NCBI RefSeq assembly: GCF_001614315.2
Contig: NZ_LVEG02000002.1
Location: 1-64,000 of the forward strand
Length of the DNA stretch: 64,000 bases
Source: Halofilum ochraceum
GTDB lineage: Bacteria > Pseudomonadota > Gammaproteobacteria > XJ16 > Halofilaceae
Direction: 5' to 3'
Shown here: positions 54,993 through 63,632 of the stretch, piece by piece
Layout: every line of letters begins with the position of its first letter
Position numbering within the stretch: the first letter of the stretch is position 1
Translations under genes and position numbers: made by a program
The notes under the pieces: model-generated
The model's database searches: none
What the model saw: only the letters and a program-made list of their open reading frames with translations
What the model was told of the DNA's origin: nothing

Positions 54993-56969
54993 ATGAAAAA
55001 ACGATTCCAATCGAAGATCAGGGCGCTTGTCGCGGGCGGGGGCAGCGTGCTCCTCGTGGCCTGCGGCGGCGGTGGCAGCGGTGGCGGGAGTGGCACCGAA
55101 ACGGGGACGGAAACCAGCACGACCTCGACGCTTTCCGGCAATGTCGAACTCGTTGATGGAACGGCCGATGTGCGTTCGTGGGACGAGCGCCTGCTGGCTT
55201 TCTTTGTGGCGGACGTCCATGCCGCCCTGGGTGGGCTGATCGACGCGCCTGACGGTACGGCGGTCCGGCTGATCCGCATCGACCAGGACGGCAACGAAGT
55301 CGATCAGCTCGACACGAGCACGACGACGGACGGGCGTTTCGAATTCGAGATCGACAGCGATATCGGTACCGGCGGCGATCTCATCATCGAGGCCGGTTCA
55401 GCCTCTGACCCCGTCCGCGCGCCAGCGGGTGGCGAGGACATTCGCGTCAATCCGATCAGTTCCATGATCGTAAACCGCGTGCTGGCCCGCGTGCAGGGCG
55501 GTGCCGCCTTCAGCGATTTCCGGGCCGTGGATCTGGCAAACCTGATCGCCATCATCGTGGAGGAGCTGGAGGCCAATCCAGCCACGATCACTGGGGCCAG
55601 CAACGCGGACTTCACCACGAACGCGGACGCGGAGGCGGGTGACGACGCCGACGAACTCATCGCATCGGTCGAGGGCGAGAACGCGGTTGCCGATAACTTC
55701 ATCGGCACCAAGAATCTGGCCGTGCTCGACGTCCTGCTCGAGGCCTTCGGCGAAACCGCCGGTTTCGCGGCGGTCAACCAGACCCTGAGCGCGGACATCA
55801 CCAGCAGTCTGCGGCTCGATGGTTCGGGGCAGACATCCGAGGAGTCCCGCAGCGAACGCGGCTGGTCGTTCGATGGCGGTGGCGGTGTTTCGAGTACGCA
55901 GTCGCAGACAACGGCTACCGAGACCCTGCCGGAGGATGCGGGCTTCTCACTGACGGTGGGCAAAGATGGCCGTCTGACGGCCGCGAACGGAGGCATCCGC
56001 GGGGCCGTATCCAGCGACGGTGATCTGTTCGCCATGACCGAGACACGCACGGAACTGAATGGCAATGGCGCGTCTTTCGGTCTTTTCACTGGTGCGTCCA
56101 GCTGGGCACCAGGTGATGTGACCGAAACGTTCAACTACGTAAAATTGACCGGTTATATCGATCTGGGCTCCGACCAGGTTGGCTTCCTGAACACCCTGAC
56201 GGGTGACGCCGATCTTGCCTGCATTGGCGGTTCGTGCGATCTCACGCTGGATCGGTTTGGTGCGGGTGGTGCGCTGCGGAAGTTCTTTTCCCAGGTGGGT
56301 CCCGGGACAACGCTTTCGACCGATTCGACCGCCGTTCAGAATTTCAACGGTTTCTCGCTGGCCGGTGTATTGGCTCTGAATGGCTTCGATCTTGGGAGCA
56401 CCGGTCGGATTGGCGGCTCGGTGGATGTGTCCGGTAAAGACTACCGCACGCGCGGTTTCGTTGCCCCCGATGCCCGGATGATGGCGCTGCAGGTCAGTTC
56501 GGAGGATGTCGGTGTTTTCGCCGAGGAGCTGTTCATCGCCTTGCCGCAGGGACAGTCCTGTGACCAGGCTACGCTCGACGGAACGTACAACACGGTCTGG
56601 CTGACCGCAGTCATGTCCGGTGCGGCCCCGGAGCAGATCGCGGTCGAGAACGAGGCGTTCAGTGTCGATGTCGACGGTGCAGCAGGCACCATTGGCATTC
56701 CTGCTGCCAGCTTCCGCGAAGCCGTGCTCACGTTCGACGGCACCAATAGCAATCTGAGCCGGGATGTGATCGAAGATACGAGCGCTTCCGTCGGTTACGG
56801 TGTGGCCACCGACTGCAAGCTTGAAATCGCCGACCAACCCGGTGATGTGGCACTTGGTGCCGTCAGCCCGGATGGCGAGGTGTTCGTGATCGCGACCTAC
56901 ACCCAGGAAGGATCGGACGAGACCTTCCAGTCCATCGCGATCGGCATGCGGCGTCCTGCCCAGCAGTAG
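54993..56969 (+). CDS. large secreted lipoprotein, function unknown
   Basis: 658 residues. Lipobox LLVACGGGG (Cys about 24) and a Gly/Ser/Thr-rich linker (25-48). Then a carboxypeptidase-like or Ig-like domain (about 48-150: GTAVRLIRIDQDGNEVDQLD, TTTDGRFEFEIDSD), a helical region (about 150-260) and a long beta-rich C-terminal half with internal similarity to self-contained beta domains. Four cysteines in the second half could form disulfides (LACIGGSCDLT; QSCDQA; ATDCKL). Exposed lipoprotein by signal; no family recognised. Ends at a strong terminator. Confidence 0.75.
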   Translation: MKKRFQSKIRALVAGGGSVLLVACGGGGSGGGSGTETGTETSTTSTLSGNVELVDGTADVRSWDERLLAFFVADVHAALGGLIDAPDGTAVRLIRIDQDGNEVDQLDTSTTTDGRFEFEIDSDIGTGGDLIIEAGSASDPVRAPAGGEDIRVNPISSMIVNRVLARVQGGAAFSDFRAVDLANLIAIIVEELEANPATITGASNADFTTNADAEAGDDADELIASVEGENAVADNFIGTKNLAVLDVLLEAFGETAGFAAVNQTLSADITSSLRLDGSGQTSEESRSERGWSFDGGGGVSSTQSQTTATETLPEDAGFSLTVGKDGRLTAANGGIRGAVSSDGDLFAMTETRTELNGNGASFGLFTGASSWAPGDVTETFNYVKLTGYIDLGSDQVGFLNTLTGDADLACIGGSCDLTLDRFGAGGALRKFFSQVGPGTTLSTDSTAVQNFNGFSLAGVLALNGFDLGSTGRIGGSVDVSGKDYRTRGFVAPDARMMALQVSSEDVGVFAEELFIALPQGQSCDQATLDGTYNTVWLTAVMSGAAPEQIAVENEAFSVDVDGAAGTIGIPAASFREAVLTFDGTNSNLSRDVIEDTSASVGYGVATDCKLEIADQPGDVALGAVSPDGEVFVIATYTQEGSDETFQSIAIGMRRPAQQ

Positions 56970-56992
56970 ACATTCGCTACAGCGTGAACGCG

Positions 56993-57024
56993 GGCCGCGA
57001 TCCTCCGGGATCGCGGCCTTTTTT
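56993..57024 (+). terminator. Rho-independent terminator
   Basis: Perfect stem GGCCGCGATCC / GGATCGCGGCC with loop TCCG, followed by TTTTTT; 24 bases after the lipoprotein stop. Confidence 0.93.
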
Positions 57025-57234
57025 ATGGTGCATCCCCGGGCAAATCGGTGCACGAATGCTGCCGCTGGCGCGGACGGGTGGATGCTGCAGCCGCGGGGAC
57101 GCCGTTTCGGTGCGGTTGCGGACATCCTCTCCGGGGAGCGGTTTGACGCGATCCGTCCCCTCGGGTCGAATAGCCGCTATCCGAACGATGGCGCACGTGC
57201 AGCAAGCAGGGGAACAGCCAGGGATGCCCGGAAG

Positions 57235-58095
57235 ATGAGCACAGCAGGCAGCGATGAGTTGATCTACCGCTGCGATGGCCGCCGGGTCGGCTGGTGCGAG
57301 TTCGGTGACCCGCGCGGTTGGCCGTTGGTCTACTGCCACGGCACGCCGGGATCGCGCCTCGAAGGCGCGTTGTTCGCGCGGGCCGCGGCGGCGCGTGGCA
57401 TCCGCATCATTGCAGTGGACCGGCCCGGCTATGGCGATACGGCACCGCTGCCGGAGCGCGCGCTGGGCGATGAGGTCGGCGATATCGAGGCGCTCCTCGA
57501 TAACCTGGGCGTGTCGCGGTTCGATGTGCTCGGTTTCTCCGGCGGCGGTCCGTATGCGATGGCCTGCGGCGCGCGCCAGCCGGAGCGTGTCCGGCGCCTG
57601 GGCCTGATCAGCAGCGTGGCACCGTTCAATCGGGTCGGAAAGGAGGGCATGGCCGACGGTTACCGCCAGTTATGGGAATTGGCCGAGTCGGATTTGCCCG
57701 CTTTCGAGGAGACTTTCGAAGCTGCGATCGCGGCGTCAGGCGACGGCTACGAGCTTTTGCTGGGCGGGGCTTCGGATTCGGATCGCGAGATCCTCCAGTC
57801 GAACGACGTCGTCGACCCGTACCGGCGAAACCTCAGGGAGGCCATGCGCGCGGGCCTGGCGGGCATGTTCGGGGATGTCCGCGCCCTTGTCGCGCCCTGG
57901 TTCTTCGACGTCACGGAAGTGCGGGCGCCGACGTTCATCTGGCACGGGGCGTGTGATGCCAATGCGCCCGTCGATATGGGCCGCTGGCTGGAGCGGAACC
58001 TGCCCGTGGCCCGCTTGATCGAGTGGCCCGGAGCGGCCCATTTCGAAGTATTCCGGCGACCGGGCGAGGTGCTGGACGGCTACACGACACCCTGA
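57235..58095 (+). CDS. alpha/beta hydrolase
   Basis: 286 residues. HGTPGSRLEG (oxyanion loop), VDRPGYGDTAP, nucleophile Ser in VLGFSGGGPYAMACG, Asp in HGACDANAPV and His in PGAAHFEVF. Typical cytosolic hydrolase of the proline iminopeptidase/epoxide hydrolase-like sort; substrate unknown. ATG at 57235 is supported by GGGATGCCCGGAAG. Own transcript, because the terminator at 56993 precedes it. Confidence 0.86.
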   Translation: MSTAGSDELIYRCDGRRVGWCEFGDPRGWPLVYCHGTPGSRLEGALFARAAAARGIRIIAVDRPGYGDTAPLPERALGDEVGDIEALLDNLGVSRFDVLGFSGGGPYAMACGARQPERVRRLGLISSVAPFNRVGKEGMADGYRQLWELAESDLPAFEETFEAAIAASGDGYELLLGGASDSDREILQSNDVVDPYRRNLREAMRAGLAGMFGDVRALVAPWFFDVTEVRAPTFIWHGACDANAPVDMGRWLERNLPVARLIEWPGAAHFEVFRRPGEVLDGYTTP

Positions 58096-58151
58096 AGGGC
58101 ACGTTGTGGTCGCTCGCGGGTCCCTGCGTGCTCGATGCCCGGATCAGCCCA

Positions 58152-58649
58152 TCAATGCAGGCGCCGGCCGGCCGGCTTTCCGGGCCCGATGCCATCGCCG
58201 GAAACCGATTCGCTGCCGCCGGTCTGCTCGCGCAACGGTGCGCCCGGGCAATGGGGGGCGAGCAGGGATGCGTAATGCAACAGCGTCATGACCGCGTGCG
58301 GTTCGACCATGTCGTGCGCGATCGCCTCGGCTTCGGCGAGCGCACCGGCCGTGGCCCGGGCATGGAGGCGGATGAATGCGGCTTCGTCCGCCCCCAGACA
58401 GGGGCACGACGGTACATGGAACCGGATCTCCCGCCGCGCGTGCAGACCGATCGTCTCCATCAGCGTGCGGAACTGCGGGATCACCGTCCGGCATCGCCGC
58501 CATCCGACCAGTTGGGCCAGATCGTCTTCCACCGCGGCCCCGAAATCGTGTTCTTCCTGGAGTGCGGAAGCCGCGTTCCGGAACGCGGCGACGAGGCGGC
58601 GCGCCCGCGGATCGAGTTCGGTCATCCAGCCTACGGCATCGCCGGACAT
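58152..58649 (-). CDS. hypothetical protein under a Fur-like site
   Basis: 165 residues, unrecognised, mostly helical. Contains FHVPSCPCLGADEAAF (CxC) plus single Cys in GWRRCRTV and PHCPG. N-terminal DPRARRLVAAFRNAASALQE and C-terminal disordered GGSESVSGDG. Likely promoter at 58680-58708 with a Fur-box-like site in its spacer, hence iron-regulated by inference. It may bind a metal or haem, but that is not shown. Confidence 0.65.
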   Translation of the reverse strand: MSGDAVGWMTELDPRARRLVAAFRNAASALQEEHDFGAAVEDDLAQLVGWRRCRTVIPQFRTLMETIGLHARREIRFHVPSCPCLGADEAAFIRLHARATAGALAEAEAIAHDMVEPHAVMTLLHYASLLAPHCPGAPLREQTGGSESVSGDGIGPGKPAGRRLH

Positions 58650-58679
58650 CGCAGTGTCCCCTGCGTCGAAACTGCGCTC

Positions 58680-58709
58680 AATCTACTATGAATGCGAGTC
58701 ATTCGCAAT
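58680..58709 (-). promoter_or_regulatory. promoter with embedded Fur-box-like palindrome
   Basis: On the minus strand TTGCGA (58708-58703) and TAGATT (58685-58680) are separated by exactly 17 bases. The plus-strand sequence AATGCGAGTCATTCGCAAT (58691-58709) is a near-palindrome and resembles Fur boxes such as AATGAGAATCATTCTCATT (15 of 19 positions by eye). The start codon is 31 bases downstream of the -10 box. Confidence 0.7.
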
Positions 58710-58862
58710 TAGGGAAAATCCGGGTCAGCTCCGGTCAGCCGGCGGCAACGCCACCCGTCTGCAGCGACCGGGATGCCGCGCTATGATATCCGCCAGAGGC
58801 TGATGATCGTGCGCGGCCCATTGCCAACGGGTCGCCTTGCGCCGTGAAGCGGAGTCCCTGCC

Positions 58863-59513
58863 GTGGATGCCCGCGACGAGATGATCGAAACGATCGTGGC
58901 GGAAACCCGGGCGACCGGCCGGCAAACCGGCCGGACCCGGCTGAATCCGCGCGTCCTCGAAGCGCTCGGCGCCGTCCCGCGCGACGCCTTCGTGCCCGAT
59001 GATCTGGCGGATCGGGCGTACGATAATCGGCCCCTCCCCATCGGCGGCGGGCAGACCATTTCGCAGCCGTTCATAGTCGCCCTGATGACCGACCTGCTCG
59101 ATCCCGAGCCCGGTGACCGGATCCTCGAAGTCGGTACGGGGTGTGGCTACCAGGCCGCCGTGCTCGCCCAACTGGTGGCCCAGGTCTACTCGATCGAATA
59201 CCTGCCCGAGCTCGCGCGCATGGCCGAGGCCACGCTCACGTGGCTCGGTTACGCGAACATCCATCTGCGCACGGGCAATGGCCGCGAAGGCTGGCTCGAG
59301 GCCGCGCCTTTTGACGGGATCATCGTCACCGCGGGGTCCACCGATGTGCCGCCGGCGCTGGTCGAGCAGCTTGCGCCCGGCGGGTGCATGGTGATCCCGG
59401 TCGGCAGTGGGCGCATGGGCCAGGAACTGCTCCGGATCACGAAGTCCGCGGACGGGCGCGTGGAACGCCAGGCCGTGCTCCCGGTCGCCTTCGTGCCGTT
59501 GCAGCACGGGTGA
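58863..59513 (+). CDS. pcm: protein-L-isoaspartate O-methyltransferase
   Basis: 216 residues. Methylates isoaspartyl sites in damaged proteins using SAM. VPRDAFVPDDLADRAYDNRP, LPIGGGQTISQPFIVALMTD, ILEVGTGCGYQAAVLAQLV, and DGIIVTAGSTDVPPALVEQL are all canonical. GTG start at 58863 with CGGAG upstream. Elsewhere pcm sits with surE and nlpD; here it stands alone. Confidence 0.94.
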   Translation: MDARDEMIETIVAETRATGRQTGRTRLNPRVLEALGAVPRDAFVPDDLADRAYDNRPLPIGGGQTISQPFIVALMTDLLDPEPGDRILEVGTGCGYQAAVLAQLVAQVYSIEYLPELARMAEATLTWLGYANIHLRTGNGREGWLEAAPFDGIIVTAGSTDVPPALVEQLAPGGCMVIPVGSGRMGQELLRITKSADGRVERQAVLPVAFVPLQHG

Positions 59514-59678
59514 TCGTTGACGCGGCTGCCGTGAAGGTCTCCGGCATGCCGGTCTGGAGGAGGTGCGGCGGATTTTCTGGCATGCTTTGCGCATGGACTC
59601 CGCGAAACGGCCCTAGGCCGCGTGGATTTGCGGTGCGGGCCCTTTGCGGGGGACCGACCGCCCGAAGGGCGGTAAGGA

Positions 59679-60877
59679 ATGCAGCCGATGCGATCATCCA
59701 GAAGTGGTGATCTCGATGCCTTTTCGGACCTGGTAGAGTCAGTGTACGAATCGGCGACGGAACTGGGGCACTGGCGGATATTCCTGGCTGGGTTGGCACG
59801 CACGCTCGATGCCAAATCGGGCATATTCCGCGTGATCAATGAGCGCGGTCCGCCGATCCGCTCCAACGTCCATTACAACCTCGATCCCGACCTCCAGCAG
59901 GCGCACGGTGAGTACCTCGTCCACAGGGACGTCTATCTGCACTTTCTCCGCGACAAGCCCGCAGGCTTCATCGTGCCCGGCGAAGCGTTCGTCGATCATC
60001 GGCGACTGCGTCGGAGGGAATTCTTCGCCGACTATCTGGCACCGCAGGACACCCATCATGTCCGTGGTGGTCTCGCCATGCGGGACCACGAGTTCACGAT
60101 CAAGTTCGGCCTCCAGCGCGATCGCGCCGCTGGACCTTCTCTGAACACGAGGCCGCGTACATCCGGCGTTTCGTGCTGCACATCCAGCGCGCCGCGCGTA
60201 TGGGCCATCTGCTCGATTTGGCGGATCAGCAGCAGGCGACGGCCGAAGGAGCGCTGGAATCGCTTGGCGTCGGCGTGGTGCTGCTCGACGAGCAGCAACA
60301 GGTCCTGCACGCCAATCCCAAGGCCGAGTCCGTCTTGGCGTGCCGTTGTGGATTGACCCAGTCCGAGGGGCGCCTGGCGCCAGTCCAGGCGGAAGATCGG
60401 GCCCGGCTGCGCGATCTGCTCGCATTGGTGCATGCAAGGGCCGGCACGAGCTGCCCGCCCGTCCCCGAGGCCATGCCCCTGACGCCCGGCGACCGCCAGC
60501 CACGAGTGCTCGTGGTCGCCACGCCGGTACCGCCGCACCGATCGGTTTTTCATGGTCCGTGGCCGCGCGCGACCGCCGCGGTCTTTATCAGTAACCTCAA
60601 CGATGCCGGTGTCCTCAATCACGAGGTGCTCGTGATGCTGTACGGGCTGACGGCCTCGGAAGCCCATCTCGCCTGTGCGCTGTCACGCGGACATGATCTG
60701 GCGGCGCTCAGCCGGGAGTGGGGCGTAAGGCGCGAGACGCTGCGGACCCATCTCAAACGCGCCTTGCACAAGACGGGCACGCACCCCCAGGCGGATCTCG
60801 TCCGTTTGCTGGCCGGCTCGCCATGGAAGCTTGCGCATGCGGTCACAGCGTCCGCATCGGCAGGGCCGTCGGAGTGA
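59679..60877 (+). pseudogene. LuxR-type transcriptional regulator with a frameshift
   Basis: The first part (59679 to about 60130) encodes LDAFSDLVESVYESATELGH...LARTLDAKSGIF and then IVPGEAF...FFADYLAPQDTHH, as in regulators with a PAS/GAF-like sensor. The second part, one base out of phase, runs from WTFSEHEAAYIRRFVLHIQR to a GerE/LuxR helix-turn-helix, LTASEAHLACALSRGHDLAA then REWGVRRETLRTHLKRALHK. A single missing base near 60120-60135 explains the break. Intact length would be about 399 residues. Real inactivation or a sequencing error; cannot tell. Confidence 0.75.
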
Positions 60878-61047
60878 CGGTCACGCGGGCACTCACCCAT
60901 TTTGGGGATGCCGTGGACGGGCGCACGCCCTACGGTTCCGGGCGTCCCGGTTGTTCATGGTCAGTCGGGCTGAGGGGGCTTCCGGGTCACCCTGTCAGTC
61001 TGCCGCGATGACCACCCGCAGCCCGGTCCCACCGGGGCAGTATCCTT

Positions 61048-61076
61048 GAGCGGCCCAACGGGCCGCTCTATTTTTT
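61048..61076 (+). terminator. Rho-independent terminator
   Basis: Perfect stem GAGCGGCCC / GGGCCGCTC with AAC loop, then TATTTTTT. It lies 171 bases past the regulator pseudogene, so either ends that transcript or a small RNA encoded in between. Confidence 0.9.
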
Positions 61077-61213
61077 CCCTCATTCCGTGCCGCGCCTCGC
61101 ATCCCTGTCCCGAAAAAGGAGGACGGCGTCGCGGCGAAGCCAGTCGGAACCACAGCAAACGGGAGCCGCGCGGGTGCTTCGAGGACCTGACCGGCGACCG
61201 GGCGCAAGAACCA

Positions 61214-61291
61214 CTACGCAAAGGCCATGCCGCTAACCCATGCCACGGTGGTCCATCCGTCCAGGGCGAGCGCGAAGCGCAGCAGTTTCAT
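61214..61291 (-). CDS. possible 25-residue small protein
   Basis: ATG at 61291 preceded by GGAGAGATCACT, an excellent ribosome site, opens a 25-codon frame ending TAG: begins MKLLRFALALDGWTTVAW and ends VSGMAFA. Hydrophobic with N-terminal positive charges, so either a small membrane protein or the truncated signal peptide of a lost gene. Weak evidence. Confidence 0.3.
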   Translation of the reverse strand: MKLLRFALALDGWTTVAWVSGMAFA

Positions 61292-61565
61292 AGTGATCTC
61301 TCCTTCAGCTTATGCCTTCCCGCGATAGCCGATGCCAGGAGTGGCCTTCAGCGGCAGATGCACATCACGGCGGCAGGTTCTGGCCGTGAAAGAGGGGGTT
61401 CTCGACGCTGCAGGTCGGATAGCCCAGCTTGGTGTGGAGCGCGGTAGACAGAAGCTCCAGTATCGCGGTATTTTTCGTTTTAGAAAATTCTGCTACATTT
61501 CGAAAAGTAACCCGCGTTACGGCAAACGCCGAAAGCGCGAGGCCCGCGTCCAAAAGGGATTCACC

Positions 61566-62297
61566 ATGGACCAACCGCTTTCCAACCTGGGGTCGCGTGT
61601 GAAAACACTCCGCCAGGAGCGCGGGCTGACGCTGCAGCAGGTGAGTGAGCGCTCAGGAGTTTCCGTATCTACGCTGAGCAAGGTCGAGAACGGACAGGTC
61701 AGCGGGACCATCAACACCATGCTCAAGATCGCACGCGGCCTGGGCGTCCTGTTCGATCATCTCCTGGAAGACACGGACACCAACCCGCCGCCCACCGGGC
61801 GCCTCGTGCGCACCACTGCCGATCAGGTCGATCGGTTCCCTACCGAGTTCTACGACTATCAGGTGCACTCGACCGAAATGGTCGGCCGACACATGCTGCC
61901 GCTGGTAATTGATGTGAAAACGCGGCAGCCGCCACCCAAAGTCGACTGGAGTACGCACGAGGGAGAGGAGTTTCTGCTCGTGCTCGAAGGGCGGGTTGAA
62001 TTTCACAGCGAACACTACGGCCCAGTCGCACTGAATCCGGGCGATAGCATCTACTTTGACAGCTCCATGCGCCACGCCTACGTGTCGGTTGGTGAGGGCG
62101 ACGCGCGCGTGATCTCGATCAGCCTTGCCCAGGAGGAGAGCGCTGCGGGGACACGTATGACACATCTGCAGCGGCGCAGAGACGACCATCAGGAACAGAG
62201 TCCATCCAGGTCCACACCCGGCGATGACGCGATCGTTCCGGCGCGGACCTCAACGTCACAGTCCAGCAACCCATTCGGGGGGAGGACAGAACCATGA
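61566..62297 (+). CDS. XRE-family regulator with C-terminal cupin
   Basis: 243 residues. Helix-turn-helix about 8-62 (LGSRVKTLRQERGLTLQQVS, ERSGVSVSTLSKVENGQVS), then a cupin about 105-195 (WSTHEGEEFLLVLEGRVEFH, LNPGDSIYFDSSMRHAYVSV). The class, including PuuR and SutR-like proteins, senses small metabolites through the cupin. The disordered C-terminal 45 residues (RRRDDHQEQSPSRSTPGDDA) are unusual. Its stop overlaps the start of the binding-protein gene (ATGA), so it almost certainly regulates this transporter operon. ATG 61566 with AAGGGA. Confidence 0.88.
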   Translation: MDQPLSNLGSRVKTLRQERGLTLQQVSERSGVSVSTLSKVENGQVSGTINTMLKIARGLGVLFDHLLEDTDTNPPPTGRLVRTTADQVDRFPTEFYDYQVHSTEMVGRHMLPLVIDVKTRQPPPKVDWSTHEGEEFLLVLEGRVEFHSEHYGPVALNPGDSIYFDSSMRHAYVSVGEGDARVISISLAQEESAAGTRMTHLQRRRDDHQEQSPSRSTPGDDAIVPARTSTSQSSNPFGGRTEP

Positions 62298-63544
62298 AAC
62301 GAAACAGGCAGCGTCACAACGGTGACCGTACCCGACTGATCAGTCTGCTTGCCGGCGGATTGCTTGCCGGCGGATTGGTCACGACAGGGCTTGTTCAGGC
62401 AGAGGAAGATCCGGTCTACTTTGGAGGCAGTTTGTGTACGACCGGTATCCAGGCGGCTCTCGATGTCCCGACTCTTGAAGGGGCGAAACTCGCCGTTGAG
62501 CATCTCAACGAAACGGGAGGCGTACTCGGGCGCGAGGTGAAATGGCGCAATCTCGACGGTAAGAGCGATCCGTCAACCGTGCGTAACAACGCGGTGCAAT
62601 TGGTCAGCGACGGTGCCGACTTCATCGTGGCACCGTGTGACTTCGATTTCGGTGGCTCTGCGCAGCGGGTCGCGCAGGATAACGGCATCGTGGGAATGTC
62701 GACCTGCGGCTCGTCTCCGAAGCACGGTTCGGCCACGCTCGGGGATCTGCAGTACACCATGGCCATGTGGAATACCGTCATGGGTGCCGCCGCCGCCGAG
62801 TATGCCCACGGCGAGCGTGACTGGGATGACGCCTACGTTGTCACCGACACGTTCATCGACTACACGACCACTCTCTCGAAGTACTTCATTGAGCATTTCG
62901 AGAATCTCGGTGGCAATGTCATCCATGAGTCCGAGTATACCCAAGGCTCCGGTGATTTCTCCGCCCAGCTCTCGACGATGAAAGATCAGCTCGAGGGCGA
63001 AGAGCTCGATGTCATCTTCATCTCCTCGTATCAACCCGATCTCAGCATGATTATTCGTACGATCCGTCAGGCGGGTATTGATGCGCCGATCGTTGGCGGC
63101 GACTCGTATGATGACCCGGGCTTGTGGGATGCGTTGGGCACGCAGTTCGGCAGTGATGTCTACTTCGCCACCCACAGTTACATGAAGGAAGGCACGGCCC
63201 CTGGCATGGATGAGTTCCTCAAACTCTACGAGGAAAAACACGGTGAGCGCCCGAAGACGTCGTTCGTCGCCACGGGTTGGGATACCGTCATGTCGATGGC
63301 TCGGGCAGCAGAAATCGCCGGAACCGTCGAAGGCAAGGCCGTCTCGAAGGCACTTGAGGAGAACGACTTCGAACTCCTGACCGGCACGATGGACTGGACC
63401 TCGGCCGACACGGGGCACCAGCCGCTCAAGTCGGTTGCTATGGTCGAACTCCAGGATGCCACGACGTCCTTCATCGGCTGGCGGACGCCGAGCAATGTGC
63501 CGACGCCGCCGTATCTCAAGGAATGGATGAAGCGTCAGGAATAG
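62294..63544 (+). CDS. LivK-like periplasmic substrate-binding protein
   Basis: 416 residues. Signal peptide (about 1-36, LLAGGLVTTGLVQAEE), then a type I periplasmic binding fold with LEGAKLAVEHLNETGGVLGR, DGADFIVAPCDFDFGGSAQR, YTQGSGDFSAQLSTMKDQ and SFVATGWDTVMSMARAAEI. Family Peripla_BP_6, binding branched-chain amino acids, urea or amides. Three cysteines (LCTTG, APCDF, STCGSS) may form disulfides. ATG start overlaps the regulator stop. Confidence 0.9.
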   Translation: MKRNRQRHNGDRTRLISLLAGGLLAGGLVTTGLVQAEEDPVYFGGSLCTTGIQAALDVPTLEGAKLAVEHLNETGGVLGREVKWRNLDGKSDPSTVRNNAVQLVSDGADFIVAPCDFDFGGSAQRVAQDNGIVGMSTCGSSPKHGSATLGDLQYTMAMWNTVMGAAAAEYAHGERDWDDAYVVTDTFIDYTTTLSKYFIEHFENLGGNVIHESEYTQGSGDFSAQLSTMKDQLEGEELDVIFISSYQPDLSMIIRTIRQAGIDAPIVGGDSYDDPGLWDALGTQFGSDVYFATHSYMKEGTAPGMDEFLKLYEEKHGERPKTSFVATGWDTVMSMARAAEIAGTVEGKAVSKALEENDFELLTGTMDWTSADTGHQPLKSVAMVELQDATTSFIGWRTPSNVPTPPYLKEWMKRQE

Positions 63545-63558
63545 ACGTCCTGGTGGTT

Positions 63559-63591
63559 GCCGGGGCGGCCGCATACCGCGGCCGCCCCGGC
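63559..63591 (+). terminator. strong intra-operon stem-loop after the binding-protein gene
   Basis: Perfect 14-bp stem GCCGGGGCGGCCGC / GCGGCCGCCCCGGC with ATACC loop, 14 bases past the stop. The following sequence is only mildly T-rich, so it may attenuate or protect the mRNA, giving more binding protein than permease. Confidence 0.7.
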
Positions 63592-63632
63592 CTTGGTTCG
63601 ATCCTTTGAACAACAGCGAGCCGGTCCCCGAA

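Larger units (their letters stand above)
60878..61565. other. long intergenic region
   Basis: About 690 bases. Holds the terminator at 61048-61076, the short ORF at 61214-61291 (minus strand) and the A/T-rich promoter region of the XRE-cupin gene (61471-61510: TTTTTCGTTTTAGAAAATTC then TGCTACATTTCGAAAAG). The remainder has no recognisable feature. Confidence 0.5.
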
